A stretch of DNA of 64,000 bases from JBNKHG01 sp050290225 (GTDB lineage Bacteria; Pseudomonadota; Gammaproteobacteria; Pseudomonadales; Cellvibrionaceae), in the NCBI GenBank assembly GCA_050290225.1, contig JBNKHG010000056.1, positions 124,001 through 188,000 on the forward strand. The letters run 5' to 3'. The notes below the pieces were generated by a model. That model was not told the origin of the DNA. It saw nothing but the letters and a program-made list of their open reading frames with translations, and did not search any database. Each line of letters begins with the position of its first letter. The stretch's first letter is position 1. Below are positions 17,582 through 26,521 of the stretch, piece by piece. The translations under genes were made by a program, and so were the position numbers.

Positions 17582-17681
17582 CACTCACCACAGCCTCGCT
17601 ATTGAAATTTTCGCCACAACACAGATCATAGCCCCTTGGCATTCCCTGTTTTGCTTACCGACCATCGAGGATTTTCGCCCC

Positions 17682-18725
17682 GTGATACGTCACCTGCTCT
17701 ACCTGATGATCACCCTTATCAGCCTGACCAGCATTAACCAGGCCCTGGCTTTTGCCACAGATGACGAGCGCAACAATATTGAGGTATTCAAACAGGCCAG
17801 CCCGGCGGTGGTCTATGTCACCAACCAGGCCCTTGTGCGCGATCCCTACTCCTTTAATCTGCATACGGTACCGCGAGGCGCTGGCACAGGTTTTGTCTGG
17901 GACAAGGGGGGCTATATCGTCACTAACTACCATGTGATCGACGGCGCCCGCAAAGTCACCATTACCCTTCAGGACCAGAGCAGCTGGCCGGCGCGACTGG
18001 TGGGTGCGGCCCCGGAGAAAGACCTGGCGGTACTGCAAATTGAGGCCCCTCCCAATCAGTTGCACCCCCTGCCGCGGGGAGATTCATCCACCTTGACGGT
18101 AGGTCGTAAAGTGCTGGCCATAGGCAATCCCTTTGGACTGGATACCACCCTCACTGTGGGTGTGGTCAGCGCTCTGGGGCGGGAAATAGACGCGGTCAAC
18201 AATCGCAAGATTCGTGGCGTGATACAGACTGACGCCGCCATCAATCCCGGCAACTCCGGCGGACCGCTATTAAACTCCGAAGGCAAGCTGATCGGCGTAA
18301 ATACCGCCATCTACAGCCCCAGCGGAGCCAGTGTCGGTATTGGCTTCGCCATTCCGGTGAATACCGTCGATAAAATAGTGCCTCAACTGATTCAGTACGG
18401 TCGTCTGGTGAGACCGGCACTGGGTATTGAGGTGGCTCCCGAGCAATGGGCCAGGCAGCATGGCATCAAGGGGGTGCCGATCCTGCGCGCCACTCGCGGT
18501 ATGCCCGCCGCCGAGGCAGGACTGGAAGGGATTCAACGCAACATTTGGGGCGCCGCGGTCCTGGGCGATGTCATCATTGGGATCGACGATCACCGCATTG
18601 AAAGCTACGACGACTTGCTTTCGGCACTGGAATCCTACCAGCCAGGCGAGGAAGTGACACTGGCAATCGTCCGCAATGGCAAGCCATTGACCCGCTCTCT
18701 GCGTCTGGTTGAACCGATGCGATAA
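17682..18725 (+). CDS. HtrA-like periplasmic serine protease with one PDZ domain
   Basis: The 347-residue protein begins with a signal peptide (hydrophobic to about residue 23, cleavage near ALAFA). The trypsin-like domain holds the triad His (TNYHVIDGA), Asp (EKDLAVLQI) and Ser (NPGNSGGPLL). One PDZ domain follows (RPALGIEVAP to the C terminus). This size and single PDZ resemble the HtrA/HhoA type rather than DegP, which has two. It should cut misfolded proteins in the periplasm. GTG 17682 is chosen, with GAGG 12 nt upstream. The frame is open from 17496, but that part covers the sRNA and its terminator and has no signal sequence. The Rieske gene follows 36 bp later. Confidence 0.92.
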   Translation: MIRHLLYLMITLISLTSINQALAFATDDERNNIEVFKQASPAVVYVTNQALVRDPYSFNLHTVPRGAGTGFVWDKGGYIVTNYHVIDGARKVTITLQDQSSWPARLVGAAPEKDLAVLQIEAPPNQLHPLPRGDSSTLTVGRKVLAIGNPFGLDTTLTVGVVSALGREIDAVNNRKIRGVIQTDAAINPGNSGGPLLNSEGKLIGVNTAIYSPSGASVGIGFAIPVNTVDKIVPQLIQYGRLVRPALGIEVAPEQWARQHGIKGVPILRATRGMPAAEAGLEGIQRNIWGAAVLGDVIIGIDDHRIESYDDLLSALESYQPGEEVTLAIVRNGKPLTRSLRLVEPMR

Positions 18726-18761
18726 GCCCATTCATCTTCTGGATTATATTCTGCTGCACCT

Positions 18762-19091
18762 ATGGAAAAAATTCGGCTCTGCCATTTTGACGATCTCGCC
18801 AACGATACTGCCAAGGGATTTAACCTCGGTGAGCGGACCATTTTCCTGGTGAAAAAATTTGGCCGGATATTCGCGTATCACAACCGCTGCCCCCATCTGG
18901 GCTTGCCACTGGAGTGGCTACCGGACAAATTTCTGGACGCCGACGCTGAATTGATTCAATGCGCCACCCACGGAGCCCTGTTTGTGATCGAAACCGGCGA
19001 GTGTGTCACCGGTCCCTGCAATGGCCAGCAACTGCAAGCCATTGCGGTGGATGTGGACAACGGGGAGATCTACATCAATCTTCCCCGCTGA
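18762..19091 (+). CDS. Rieske-type [2Fe-2S] ferredoxin-like protein
   Basis: This small cytoplasmic protein (109 residues) is a lone Rieske domain. The cluster ligands appear as CPHLGLPLEW and CATHG, i.e. C-x-H then C-x-x-H, but separated by about 20 residues, slightly longer than the usual spacing. The structural frame ENC-like VKKFGRIFAYHNRCPH and FVIETGECVTGPC is typical of Rieske ferredoxins and of small subunits in nitrite reductase and dioxygenases. No oxygenase gene is nearby, so its electron partner is unknown. It has no clear ribosome-binding site and lies just after the protease gene. It could be a target of iron-sparing control, but nothing shows that directly. Confidence 0.9.
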   Translation: MEKIRLCHFDDLANDTAKGFNLGERTIFLVKKFGRIFAYHNRCPHLGLPLEWLPDKFLDADAELIQCATHGALFVIETGECVTGPCNGQQLQAIAVDVDNGEIYINLPR

Positions 19092-19138
19092 ATGTGCCGC
19101 CAAAGCGACCGGTATGTTCCTTGTCGACACGGGTGGCT

Positions 19139-19855
19139 TTAAGCGCCCACAAACTCCAGCCTCCGGGACAGTACAATCTCTTCTGTGCTGATATCGGCCC
19201 CATAGACCAGTACCTCGACCCCCGCTGTAATGGCCTCCTTCAAGGTGGCGGCATAGAGTGGATCAATAGCCGCCGCAGCTACCCGCTCGATGCCGGAGTG
19301 CTGCACACAAAAAAACAGCACCGCCCTGTGGCCTTTTTGCTTGACCATAATCAGTTCGCGCAAATGCTTACTGCCGCGACTGCTGACCGCGTCGGGGAAA
19401 AGCCCCAGCCCATCATCTGCCTCTTCGTCATAGAGTGTGACACTCTTGATTTCCACATAGCATTTTTCGCTGTCGCCCCGCTCCAGCAGGATATCGATAC
19501 GGGAGCGCTCTTCGCCATAACGCACCTCGCAACGATGGTGATCATAACCGCTCAGCTCCTCGATCCTACCGGCCGCCAGCGCCTCAACCACCAGGCCGTT
19601 GGCTCGACCGGTATTGATGCCGGCCAGATGCCCGGCCGGGGTGGTCGCGATTTCCCAAGTGTAGGGATATTTGCGCTTGGGATTGTCGGAAGTGGAAAAC
19701 CAACAGGGTTGACCGGGTGCCAGGCAGTTTTTCATAGAGCCGGTATTGGGGCAGTGAATGGTGAGTTCATCCCCACCCGGCAGCCGGATATCAGCCAGAA
19801 AGCGTTTGTATCGCTTAACCAGAGTTCCCTGTCCCAATGGAGGGTTAAATTTCAT
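19139..19855 (-). CDS. sfsA: SfsA family DNA/RNA-binding protein
   Basis: The 238-residue protein matches SfsA end to end: GTLVKRYKRFLADI at the start (an OB-fold-like region), HCPNTGSMKNCL in the middle, and the nuclease-like EIKSVTLYD and FPDAVSSRGSKHL. In E. coli SfsA was named for sugar fermentation stimulation (maltose genes when overproduced), and its true role is unclear. It lies beside dksA, as in many gammaproteobacteria, but on the opposite strand. The start is ATG 19855, with AGGG a few bases upstream. Confidence 0.94.
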   Translation of the reverse strand: MKFNPPLGQGTLVKRYKRFLADIRLPGGDELTIHCPNTGSMKNCLAPGQPCWFSTSDNPKRKYPYTWEIATTPAGHLAGINTGRANGLVVEALAAGRIEELSGYDHHRCEVRYGEERSRIDILLERGDSEKCYVEIKSVTLYDEEADDGLGLFPDAVSSRGSKHLRELIMVKQKGHRAVLFFCVQHSGIERVAAAAIDPLYAATLKEAITAGVEVLVYGADISTEEIVLSRRLEFVGA

Positions 19856-20177
19856 AAGGACCCTGAAAACCTCTTTATTACATTAATTTGTAATTAGAGC
19901 ACCAAACCCTATTTCAATTGATGCTAACTGGAGGTCAGTGTAAGCCACACCCCCCAACCTGCAAAACCCTTCAGGCAAATGGGACCCGCAATCGAGAGGA
20001 TCGCAACCCAACTCCGACCGGCACAAATTGACCTGGACGAGATTGCAGTGAAAAACCGCTGGCACCCGAAAGGCAGATCTGGTAGCTTCCCGTTTCTGAA
20101 TTTTGGGGGCCCTTGAATTCATTGGCCCCTACCCCAAACTTAGGGAAGTCCGTAAGTCAATAACAGAGGCGGTAACA
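19856..20177. other. Intergenic region between sfsA and dksA
   Basis: The region separates divergent genes. Next to sfsA it is AT-rich with a short palindrome (TTACA...TGTAA around 19879-19894) that could be part of the sfsA promoter. On the dksA side I see a TTGACC near 20027 but no convincing -10 box at the right spacing. No RNA gene or small ORF stands out. Confidence 0.35.
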
Positions 20178-20621
20178 ATGCCCAACAGTTCAAACAAAGG
20201 CGACGGCTATACGCTCCGCGAATTCACGCCCTACGAAGAGAAGAAGGGCGAGGAATACATGAATGATAACCAGAAGGAGCACTTCAGGGGCTTGCTTCTG
20301 TCATGGAAAACCGAGCTGATGGAAGAAGTCGACCGCACCATGAGCCATATGAAAGATGAAGCGGCGAATTTTCCGGATCCGGCCGACCGCGCCAGCCAGG
20401 AAGAGGAATTCAGCCTGGAACTGCGTACCCGCGACCGCGAGCGCAAGCTGATCAAGAAAATTGACAGTACCCTGGAGCTGCTGGAAACCGACGACTATGG
20501 CTACTGCGATGCCTGTGGTGTCGAAATCGGCATTCGTCGCCTGGAGGCCCGCCCTACAGCCACCCTGTGTGTGGACTGCAAGACTCTGGACGAAATCAAG
20601 GAAAAGCAGATCAGCGGTTAA
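20178..20621 (+). CDS. dksA: RNA polymerase-binding transcription factor DksA
   Basis: DksA enters the secondary channel of RNA polymerase and, with ppGpp, represses rRNA and activates amino-acid promoters in starvation. The 147-residue protein has the coiled-coil region with the tip acidic motif DPADRASQEEE and a C-terminal four-Cys zinc finger (CDACG ... CVDC). The start at ATG 20178 is set by GAGG 8 nt upstream, and the frame before it (from 20103) is non-coding. The gluQ gene follows 51 bp later, the common dksA-gluQ arrangement. Confidence 0.96.
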   Translation: MPNSSNKGDGYTLREFTPYEEKKGEEYMNDNQKEHFRGLLLSWKTELMEEVDRTMSHMKDEAANFPDPADRASQEEEFSLELRTRDRERKLIKKIDSTLELLETDDYGYCDACGVEIGIRRLEARPTATLCVDCKTLDEIKEKQISG

Positions 20622-20672
20622 ATTCACCCCTGACGCCTGCTCCGGGGGCTCTCGCCCCCGCGTATCCTCCCT

Positions 20673-21569
20673 ATGCTCAACGAACACCATCCTCCGAACA
20701 CTTATATCGGGCGCTTCGCCCCCTCCCCCACTGGCCCACTGCATTTCGGCTCCCTTGTCAGTGCTCTGGCCAGCTTTCTGGATGCCCGCAGTCACCGCGG
20801 CCAGTGGTTGGTACGCATGGAGGACCTGGATCCGCCCCGAGTACAACCCGGGGCTGCCGACAGCATCCTGCGCGACCTCGAGGCCCACGGCCTGACCTGG
20901 GAAGGAGGTGTGCTACACCAGAGCCGGCGCCACGCAGCCTATGGAGAAGCCCTCGCCCGTCTGCGCGACACCCACCGGGTCTATCCGTGCAGCTGCACCC
21001 GCCAACGCCTCCAGCTCTGTGGCGGCATTTATGACGGCCACTGCACCCGACAACCGCCATCGCCAAAAGAAGCCACGGCATTGCGGCTGAAGGTTAATGC
21101 CGCCAACCCAATCACCTTCCACGACCTTTTCCAGGGCCAGCAGCGACAGAATCTGGCGGACGAGGTGGGGGACTTTATCCTGCGCCGCAAAGACGGACTG
21201 TTTGCCTATCAGCTGGCAGTGGTGGTGGACGACATATACCAGGGAATCACCCATATTATTCGCGGCAGCGACCTGCTGGACTCCACCCCGCGACAGCTTT
21301 GGCTGTATCAGTGCCTGGAGGCCAAAGCACCCAGCTACGGTCATATCCCCGTAGCCCTTAATCGCCACGGGCAGAAACTCAGCAAGCAAAACCTGGCTCC
21401 GGCCCTGGAAGCCCACTCGGCCAGTGATAACCTCTGCCTCGCATTGCAGTTTTTACAGCAGTCGCCACCGGCCATTCTGGAAGGTGCCCCGGTTCATGAA
21501 CTCGTGACCTGGGCCGTCGAACACTGGCGTCCACAACTTGTTCCCCACACCCTCGGTATAGAGATATAA
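20673..21569 (+). CDS. gluQ: Glutamyl-Q tRNA(Asp) synthetase
   Basis: GluQRS is a shortened glutamyl-tRNA synthetase that attaches glutamate to the queuosine base of tRNA-Asp rather than to the tRNA end. The 298-residue protein lacks the anticodon-binding domain. It has the HIGH-type motif FAPSPTGPLHFGSL, a zinc-binding region CSCTR...YDGHC and the KMSKS-like KLSKQN. The position directly behind dksA is the classic one. Confidence 0.95.
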   Translation: MLNEHHPPNTYIGRFAPSPTGPLHFGSLVSALASFLDARSHRGQWLVRMEDLDPPRVQPGAADSILRDLEAHGLTWEGGVLHQSRRHAAYGEALARLRDTHRVYPCSCTRQRLQLCGGIYDGHCTRQPPSPKEATALRLKVNAANPITFHDLFQGQQRQNLADEVGDFILRRKDGLFAYQLAVVVDDIYQGITHIIRGSDLLDSTPRQLWLYQCLEAKAPSYGHIPVALNRHGQKLSKQNLAPALEAHSASDNLCLALQFLQQSPPAILEGAPVHELVTWAVEHWRPQLVPHTLGIEI

Positions 21570-21740
21570 CCCCCACAGCGGCACAAATCCCAACATTGGT
21601 GTAGACTCCCCCCCAACCCGGAGCGCGGATAGCAGCCTTGAGCGAGGCGAGGTAAACAGCCTTGAGCGAAAGAAGGTAAAGAGCCTTGTGAGAGGCAAAA
21701 ACAATTACTTTCAAGCCCAAAGACAGGTAGCCACTCCATC

Positions 21741-21917
21741 ATGACTAACCACCGCCTGACCATCCTGTTGATGCTCGTGGCCTATATATTCTCACCCACC
21801 CTGTTTACCTGGGTGATCAATCCCGAGGGTGCCTGGTATCGCCCCTACCTGATTTGGGCCGTGGTTATCCTGGTAGCCTATCTGATACAAGGACGTCATA
21901 AACCCAATGACTTTTGA
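21741..21917 (+). CDS. Small membrane protein overlapping cbrA (CbrX-like)
   Basis: This ORF of 58 codons starts at ATG 21741 and ends at TGA 21915-21917, overlapping the first 11 bases of cbrA. The product begins MTNHRLTILLMLVAYIF and has two hydrophobic helices (about residues 6-25 and 37-50) with a short charged tail. In Pseudomonas a small ORF called cbrX sits in the same overlapping position and is translationally coupled to cbrA; I infer the same here. No strong Shine-Dalgarno sequence precedes the ATG (AGGTAG at 21725-21730 is the nearest). Confidence 0.75.
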   Translation: MTNHRLTILLMLVAYIFSPTLFTWVINPEGAWYRPYLIWAVVILVAYLIQGRHKPNDF

Positions 21918-24885
21918 GTTAAGCCAGGTCGCCTTTATTTGTGTCGCCTATGTGCTGGTAATTTTCAGCATTGCCTACGCCACCGAGCGCGGCTGGATTC
22001 CCGATAACCTGGTGCGCCACCCCGCTACCTACATCCTTTCCCTGGGCATTTTCGCCAGCGCCTGGTCCTTTTACGGCGTTATCGACCTGGCATTCCAGTT
22101 TGGCTATGGCGCCCTGGCTTATTACCTGGGTACGGGTGCTCTGTTTTTGTTCGCACCTGTGGCCCTGGCACCGCTGATCAAACTGGCCAACCGTTACCAG
22201 ATCAACACCCTGGCAGATCTTCTGGTATTTCGCTATCACAGCCAGGCAGCAGGCAGTCTTGCAACCCTGTGCATGCTTCTGGGCCTTTTGCCCCTGGTGG
22301 CCCTGCAACTGCAGGCCATTGCGGACACCTTGCACATCCTCACCTTGAACACCAATCCATCCCTGCCCCTGGAAAATACCGGCTTCACCTTTAAGGAAGC
22401 CACGGCATTGCTTTACTGCGCGGTGCTGGCACTGTTTACTATCCTGTTTGGCTCCAGCCGCGAGCATCACCGTGGCTTGATCACGGCCATGGCTTTCGAA
22501 TCCCTGCTCAAGGTCTGCGCCTTTTGTGCCATTGGCCTGCTGGCGGTGTATGGCACGTTTGGCAGCCTCGATGAATTGGACGTCTGGCTCAAGTTGCACC
22601 CCGATAATCTGGAACTCTTGCAAAGCCCTATCCGCGACGCCTCTTCTCACACCCTGTTATTGGTATTTATCGCCACCGCAGTGGCCATGCCCCATATTTT
22701 TCATATGAGCGTGGTGGAAAATCCCATGACCCACGCCACCTATACGGTGAGCTGGGCCTTTCCCCTGTTCCTGCTGTTTATGGCCCTGCCGCTGTTTCCC
22801 ATCCTCTGGGCAGGCTTTGAGCTGGGTGTGCCCCTGCCTACGCAGTACTTCACCATCGGCGTGCCGATCATGATGGGCTCGCCCACTTTTACCATTATTG
22901 CCTTTATCGGCGGTCTGTCCGCCGCCACCGGCGCGCTGATACTGATAAGCCTGGCCTTGTCGACCATGGTAATGAACCACTGGCTACTGCCCATTTCCAG
23001 AGTCAATGACAAGGCAGATCTCTACACCCAATTGCTCTGGCTGCGACGCGTCACCGTCGCCGCCATATTTGCCGGTGGTTACATCTTCTACCTGATGCTG
23101 GGCAACAATTACAGCCTCACCAACCTGGCCCTGATGGCATTTATTGCAACACTGCAGTTTCTTCCCAGCATAGCCGCTGTCGCTTACTGGCCCAAGGCCA
23201 ATCACAGTGGCGTGATCGCAGGCCTCTGCCTCGGGAGCACTGTATGGGCACTGGGCCTTTTCCTGCCGGTGATTGCCGACTGGCAGTCCCTGCAAATCCC
23301 ACTTCTCGACGTGTCGATTCCGGTGGGTGTCGATCACTGGAACCACGTAACCCTGATCTCCCTTTGTCTCAATACCCTTGCATTCGTATTGATTTCCAAC
23401 CTCACTGAGCAAAGCGACGAAGAACGTTACAGTGCCGAACTTTGTGCCGATGACGAGCTCAGCCAGCCGGTGCGCCTGGCGCTGGACGTGCACTCGGCGG
23501 AGGAGTTTCGAACCCGTCTGGCAAAGCCCCTGGGCTCGGCCAGCGCCTCCGAAGAGGTGGACAGAGCCCTACACCAGCTCAGCCTCAATCCCAACGAGCG
23601 GCGACCCTACGCCCTTCGCCGGCTACGCGACCAGCTTGAGGCCAACCTCTCCGGCCTGATGGGGATTGCCGTGGCCAGCGAGATCCTGGACCACTATATT
23701 CCTTACAGGCTCCCCGACAGTGAGGGCACTGCCGACATCAACCTGATAGAGAGTCGCCTGGCCCAATACCGCAACCACCTAACCGGCTTGGCCGCCGAAC
23801 TCAATAATCTGCGCCTCTATCACCGTAAAACCCTTCGCGAACTGCCTATGGCGGTCTGCTCCCTGGGCCGGGATATGGAAATCCTGATGTGGAACCGCGC
23901 AATGGCGGACCTGACAGGCATCTCCAGTCGCGAGGTGACAGGCTCTCACCTCAGTGACCTGGCCGAACCCTGGCAATCACTGCTGAGCCACTTCAGCCGC
24001 AGCAGTAAAGCCCACCTCCACAAGCAGGAGGTGAAGCTCAATGACCGCCCCCATTGGTTCAGCCTGCACAAAGCCAATATCGAAGGTCCGGTAGCCCGCA
24101 GCGCCGATGGCCAGGTGATCTTGGTGGAGGATGTGACCGAAATCCAGTTACTGGAACAGGAGCTGATTCACAGCGAACGGCTGGCATCAATTGGACGCCT
24201 GGCCGCCGGTGTGGCCCACGAAATTGGCAATCCCATTACCGGCATTGCCTGCCTGGCCCAAAATCTGCGCTATGAATCAGACAATGGTGAGGTGACGGAA
24301 ACCGCAGACCAGATTCTGAGCCAGACGGACCGGGTAAGCCGTATAGTGCATTCACTGGTGAGCTTCTCCCACAGCGGCCAACACGAGACACAGGACTTCC
24401 AGCCGGTAAAGCTGTATACCTGCGCCGAGGAGGCTATCCACCTGCTGTCCCTGCAGAAGGAGGAAACCCAGGTACGTTTTATCAACGACATCCCCGAGGA
24501 AGCCTGTGTTTGCGGTGATACTCAACGACTGATCCAGGTGTTTATCAACTTGCTCTCCAACGCGCGAGATGCCAGCCCCGAGGACAGCCGTGTCACCCTG
24601 ACTGGCACAATAGGTAGCAACTCCGTTACCATAAGTGTTACCGACGAGGGCCCGGGTATCGCCCCTGAACATATGGAGCGTCTCCTTGAGCCCTTCTTCA
24701 CCACCAAGGAACCAGGCAAGGGTACTGGTTTGGGCTTGGCCATGGTCTACAGCATCGTAGAGGACCACAATGGCCAGCTGGATATCGAAAGCCCGGTGGA
24801 TAGAGATAGTGGTTGCGGCACACGCTTCAGCTTCCAATTGCCGCGCCAACTAAACCCCGGACAACGGGACCGGGAGTTTGAGTAA
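21907..24885 (+). CDS. cbrA: Sensor kinase CbrA with solute-transporter domain
   Basis: The 992-residue protein starts with a sodium/solute symporter-like (SLC5-type) domain of about 13 membrane helices (residues 1 to about 500). A STAC/linker and a PAS domain follow (about 640-750), then a HisKA domain with H-box GVAHEIGNPITG (His at about 771) and a HATPase domain (NLLSNARDAS, DEGPGI, GKGTGLGLAM). This is the CbrA architecture. With CbrB it senses carbon/nitrogen balance; Pseudomonas CbrA also transports histidine. The start overlaps the small ORF upstream. cbrB follows 87 bp later. Confidence 0.96.
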   Translation: MTFELSQVAFICVAYVLVIFSIAYATERGWIPDNLVRHPATYILSLGIFASAWSFYGVIDLAFQFGYGALAYYLGTGALFLFAPVALAPLIKLANRYQINTLADLLVFRYHSQAAGSLATLCMLLGLLPLVALQLQAIADTLHILTLNTNPSLPLENTGFTFKEATALLYCAVLALFTILFGSSREHHRGLITAMAFESLLKVCAFCAIGLLAVYGTFGSLDELDVWLKLHPDNLELLQSPIRDASSHTLLLVFIATAVAMPHIFHMSVVENPMTHATYTVSWAFPLFLLFMALPLFPILWAGFELGVPLPTQYFTIGVPIMMGSPTFTIIAFIGGLSAATGALILISLALSTMVMNHWLLPISRVNDKADLYTQLLWLRRVTVAAIFAGGYIFYLMLGNNYSLTNLALMAFIATLQFLPSIAAVAYWPKANHSGVIAGLCLGSTVWALGLFLPVIADWQSLQIPLLDVSIPVGVDHWNHVTLISLCLNTLAFVLISNLTEQSDEERYSAELCADDELSQPVRLALDVHSAEEFRTRLAKPLGSASASEEVDRALHQLSLNPNERRPYALRRLRDQLEANLSGLMGIAVASEILDHYIPYRLPDSEGTADINLIESRLAQYRNHLTGLAAELNNLRLYHRKTLRELPMAVCSLGRDMEILMWNRAMADLTGISSREVTGSHLSDLAEPWQSLLSHFSRSSKAHLHKQEVKLNDRPHWFSLHKANIEGPVARSADGQVILVEDVTEIQLLEQELIHSERLASIGRLAAGVAHEIGNPITGIACLAQNLRYESDNGEVTETADQILSQTDRVSRIVHSLVSFSHSGQHETQDFQPVKLYTCAEEAIHLLSLQKEETQVRFINDIPEEACVCGDTQRLIQVFINLLSNARDASPEDSRVTLTGTIGSNSVTISVTDEGPGIAPEHMERLLEPFFTTKEPGKGTGLGLAMVYSIVEDHNGQLDIESPVDRDSGCGTRFSFQLPRQLNPGQRDREFE

Positions 24886-24972
24886 CAGTATTTTAAACTA
24901 TGGACCAAACCGACCACGACTGCGGACAACCGCGCCGTCACCTGCAAGGTTAATCAGACACACAAGAGCCCT

Positions 24973-26367
24973 ATGAGTAAAATCCTGATCGTCGAAGATG
25001 AAGCCATTATCCGCAGTGCCCTGCGCAAACTACTGGAACGCAACAAGTATGAGGTTGATGAGGCGGCCTCAATCAAAGAGGCGGTTGGCAAATACCAGCT
25101 CAGTGGCTACAACCTGATTATCAGCGACCTGAGACTACCGGGAGCGCCTGGGACTGACCTGATCAAACTCGCGGGCGACATTCCGGTACTGATCATGACC
25201 AGCTACGCCAGCCTGCGTTCCGCCGTGGACTCCATGCGCATGGGCGCGGTGGACTATATCGCCAAACCCTTCGATCATGACGAGATGATAGCCGCGGTCA
25301 AACGGGTAATTGGCAAGGCTCAGGATGCCGCCCGACAAACCACCAAATCCAAAACCTCGAGTCATGCCACCGGCGGCATGATCGGCAACAGCGGGGTAAT
25401 GAAAAACCTGTACAACCGCATTCACAAAGTGGCTCCCACCAATGCCACAGTACTGGTGCACGGGGAAACAGGTACCGGCAAAGAGTTGGTGGCCCGCGCC
25501 ATCCACAACGAGAGCCGCAGACGAGACAACCCACTGATCTCCGTAAACTGCGCTGCTATCCCGGAAACCCTGATCGAATCAGAACTTTTTGGCCATGAAA
25601 AAGGCGCCTTTACCGGTGCTGCCAGCACCCGGGAGGGACTGGTCGCCGCTGCTGATGGCGGCACGCTTTTCCTGGATGAGATAGGGGAGCTGCCCCTGGA
25701 AGCCCAAGCCCGCCTGTTGAGGGTGCTACAGGAAGGAGAGGTGCGCCCCATCGGATCGGTAGTATCACGCAAGGTCGACGTGCGCCTGATCGCCGCCACC
25801 CACCGCAACCTGCGTAAACTTGCACAGGAAGGAAAATTCCGCGAAGACCTGTTTTACCGGATCAATGTGGTGCAACTGAGCTTGCCGCCCCTGCGTGAGC
25901 GCGGCAAGGACATTATCTCGCTGGCTGAAACTCTGCTGGAACGCTACTGCGAACAATTTAACAAGCCCCTGCTTAATCTGTCTCCAGAAGCGGTGCAAGC
26001 CATCACCACTTACACCTGGCCCGGAAATGTCCGGGAAATGGAAAACGCCATTCAACGCGCCGTCATTCTCTGTGAAGACAATGCTGAAATCAGCCATGAG
26101 CTGCTGTCTATCGACCTGGATCTGGTCAAGGTCGATACGGAGGAATTGGAAGATGATTTCGCGCCTCGCAGCAAGCTTCCCTCCAAAACCGTCGACCCCA
26201 ATGAAGACCTGTCCCTTGAGGATTATTTCCAGCGCTTTGTCCTTGAACACCAGGACACCATGAGCGAAACCGAGCTGGCCCGCAAACTTGGGGTCAGCCG
26301 AAAGTGCCTGTGGGAGAGGCGCCAACGCCTTGGAATTCCGCGCAAGAGAACTGCCAGCGCCAAATAA
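24973..26367 (+). CDS. cbrB: NtrC-family response regulator CbrB
   Basis: CbrB is a sigma-54 activator of 464 residues. It has an N-terminal receiver (Asp52 in IISDLRLPG), a central AAA+ domain with Walker A GETGTGKE, the sigma-54 contact loop GAFTGA, and Walker B LFLDEIGE. A C-terminal Fis-type helix-turn-helix (ETELARKLGVSRKCLWERRQ) ends the protein. Phosphorylated by CbrA, it should activate the sigma-54 promoter found 128 bp after its own stop codon, which drives a CrcZ-like RNA. The gene order cbrA-cbrB-RNA-pcnB matches Pseudomonas exactly. Confidence 0.96.
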   Translation: MSKILIVEDEAIIRSALRKLLERNKYEVDEAASIKEAVGKYQLSGYNLIISDLRLPGAPGTDLIKLAGDIPVLIMTSYASLRSAVDSMRMGAVDYIAKPFDHDEMIAAVKRVIGKAQDAARQTTKSKTSSHATGGMIGNSGVMKNLYNRIHKVAPTNATVLVHGETGTGKELVARAIHNESRRRDNPLISVNCAAIPETLIESELFGHEKGAFTGAASTREGLVAAADGGTLFLDEIGELPLEAQARLLRVLQEGEVRPIGSVVSRKVDVRLIAATHRNLRKLAQEGKFREDLFYRINVVQLSLPPLRERGKDIISLAETLLERYCEQFNKPLLNLSPEAVQAITTYTWPGNVREMENAIQRAVILCEDNAEISHELLSIDLDLVKVDTEELEDDFAPRSKLPSKTVDPNEDLSLEDYFQRFVLEHQDTMSETELARKLGVSRKCLWERRQRLGIPRKRTASAK

Positions 26368-26373
26368 CCGCTG

Positions 26374-26399
26374 TGTTACCCAAATAGGGATAGGTAACA
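26374..26399. promoter_or_regulatory. Candidate CbrB binding palindrome upstream of the sRNA
   Basis: TGTTAC at 26374-26379 and GTAACA at 26394-26399 form a perfect palindrome with 14 nt between the halves, about 100 bp upstream of the sigma-54 promoter, where enhancer sites sit. As I recall, CbrB upstream sites in Pseudomonas have this sequence and spacing. An extra half-site GTAAC lies near 26414. Confidence 0.65.
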
Positions 26400-26494
26400 G
26401 ACCCCGAAACAATAAGTAACGATTTTAAATAACTTTTTCTGCTTAAAAAGATCCAAAAAAAACTAAGCCTTTGATTTTTATAGATAAAATAAAA

Positions 26495-26511
26495 TTGGCA
26501 CGTGAAATGCT
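26495..26511 (+). promoter_or_regulatory. Sigma-54 promoter of the CrcZ-like RNA
   Basis: TTGGCACGTGAAATGCT fits the -24/-12 consensus: GG at 26497-26498, ten bases, GC at 26509-26510. Transcription should start near 26522. Confidence 0.88.
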
Positions 26512-26521
26512 ATATTTATGT

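Noticed and set aside
17496..17681. Open frame upstream of the protease start, which would lengthen the protein by 62 residues
   Set aside because: It covers the sRNA and its terminator, and the signal peptide begins only at 17682.
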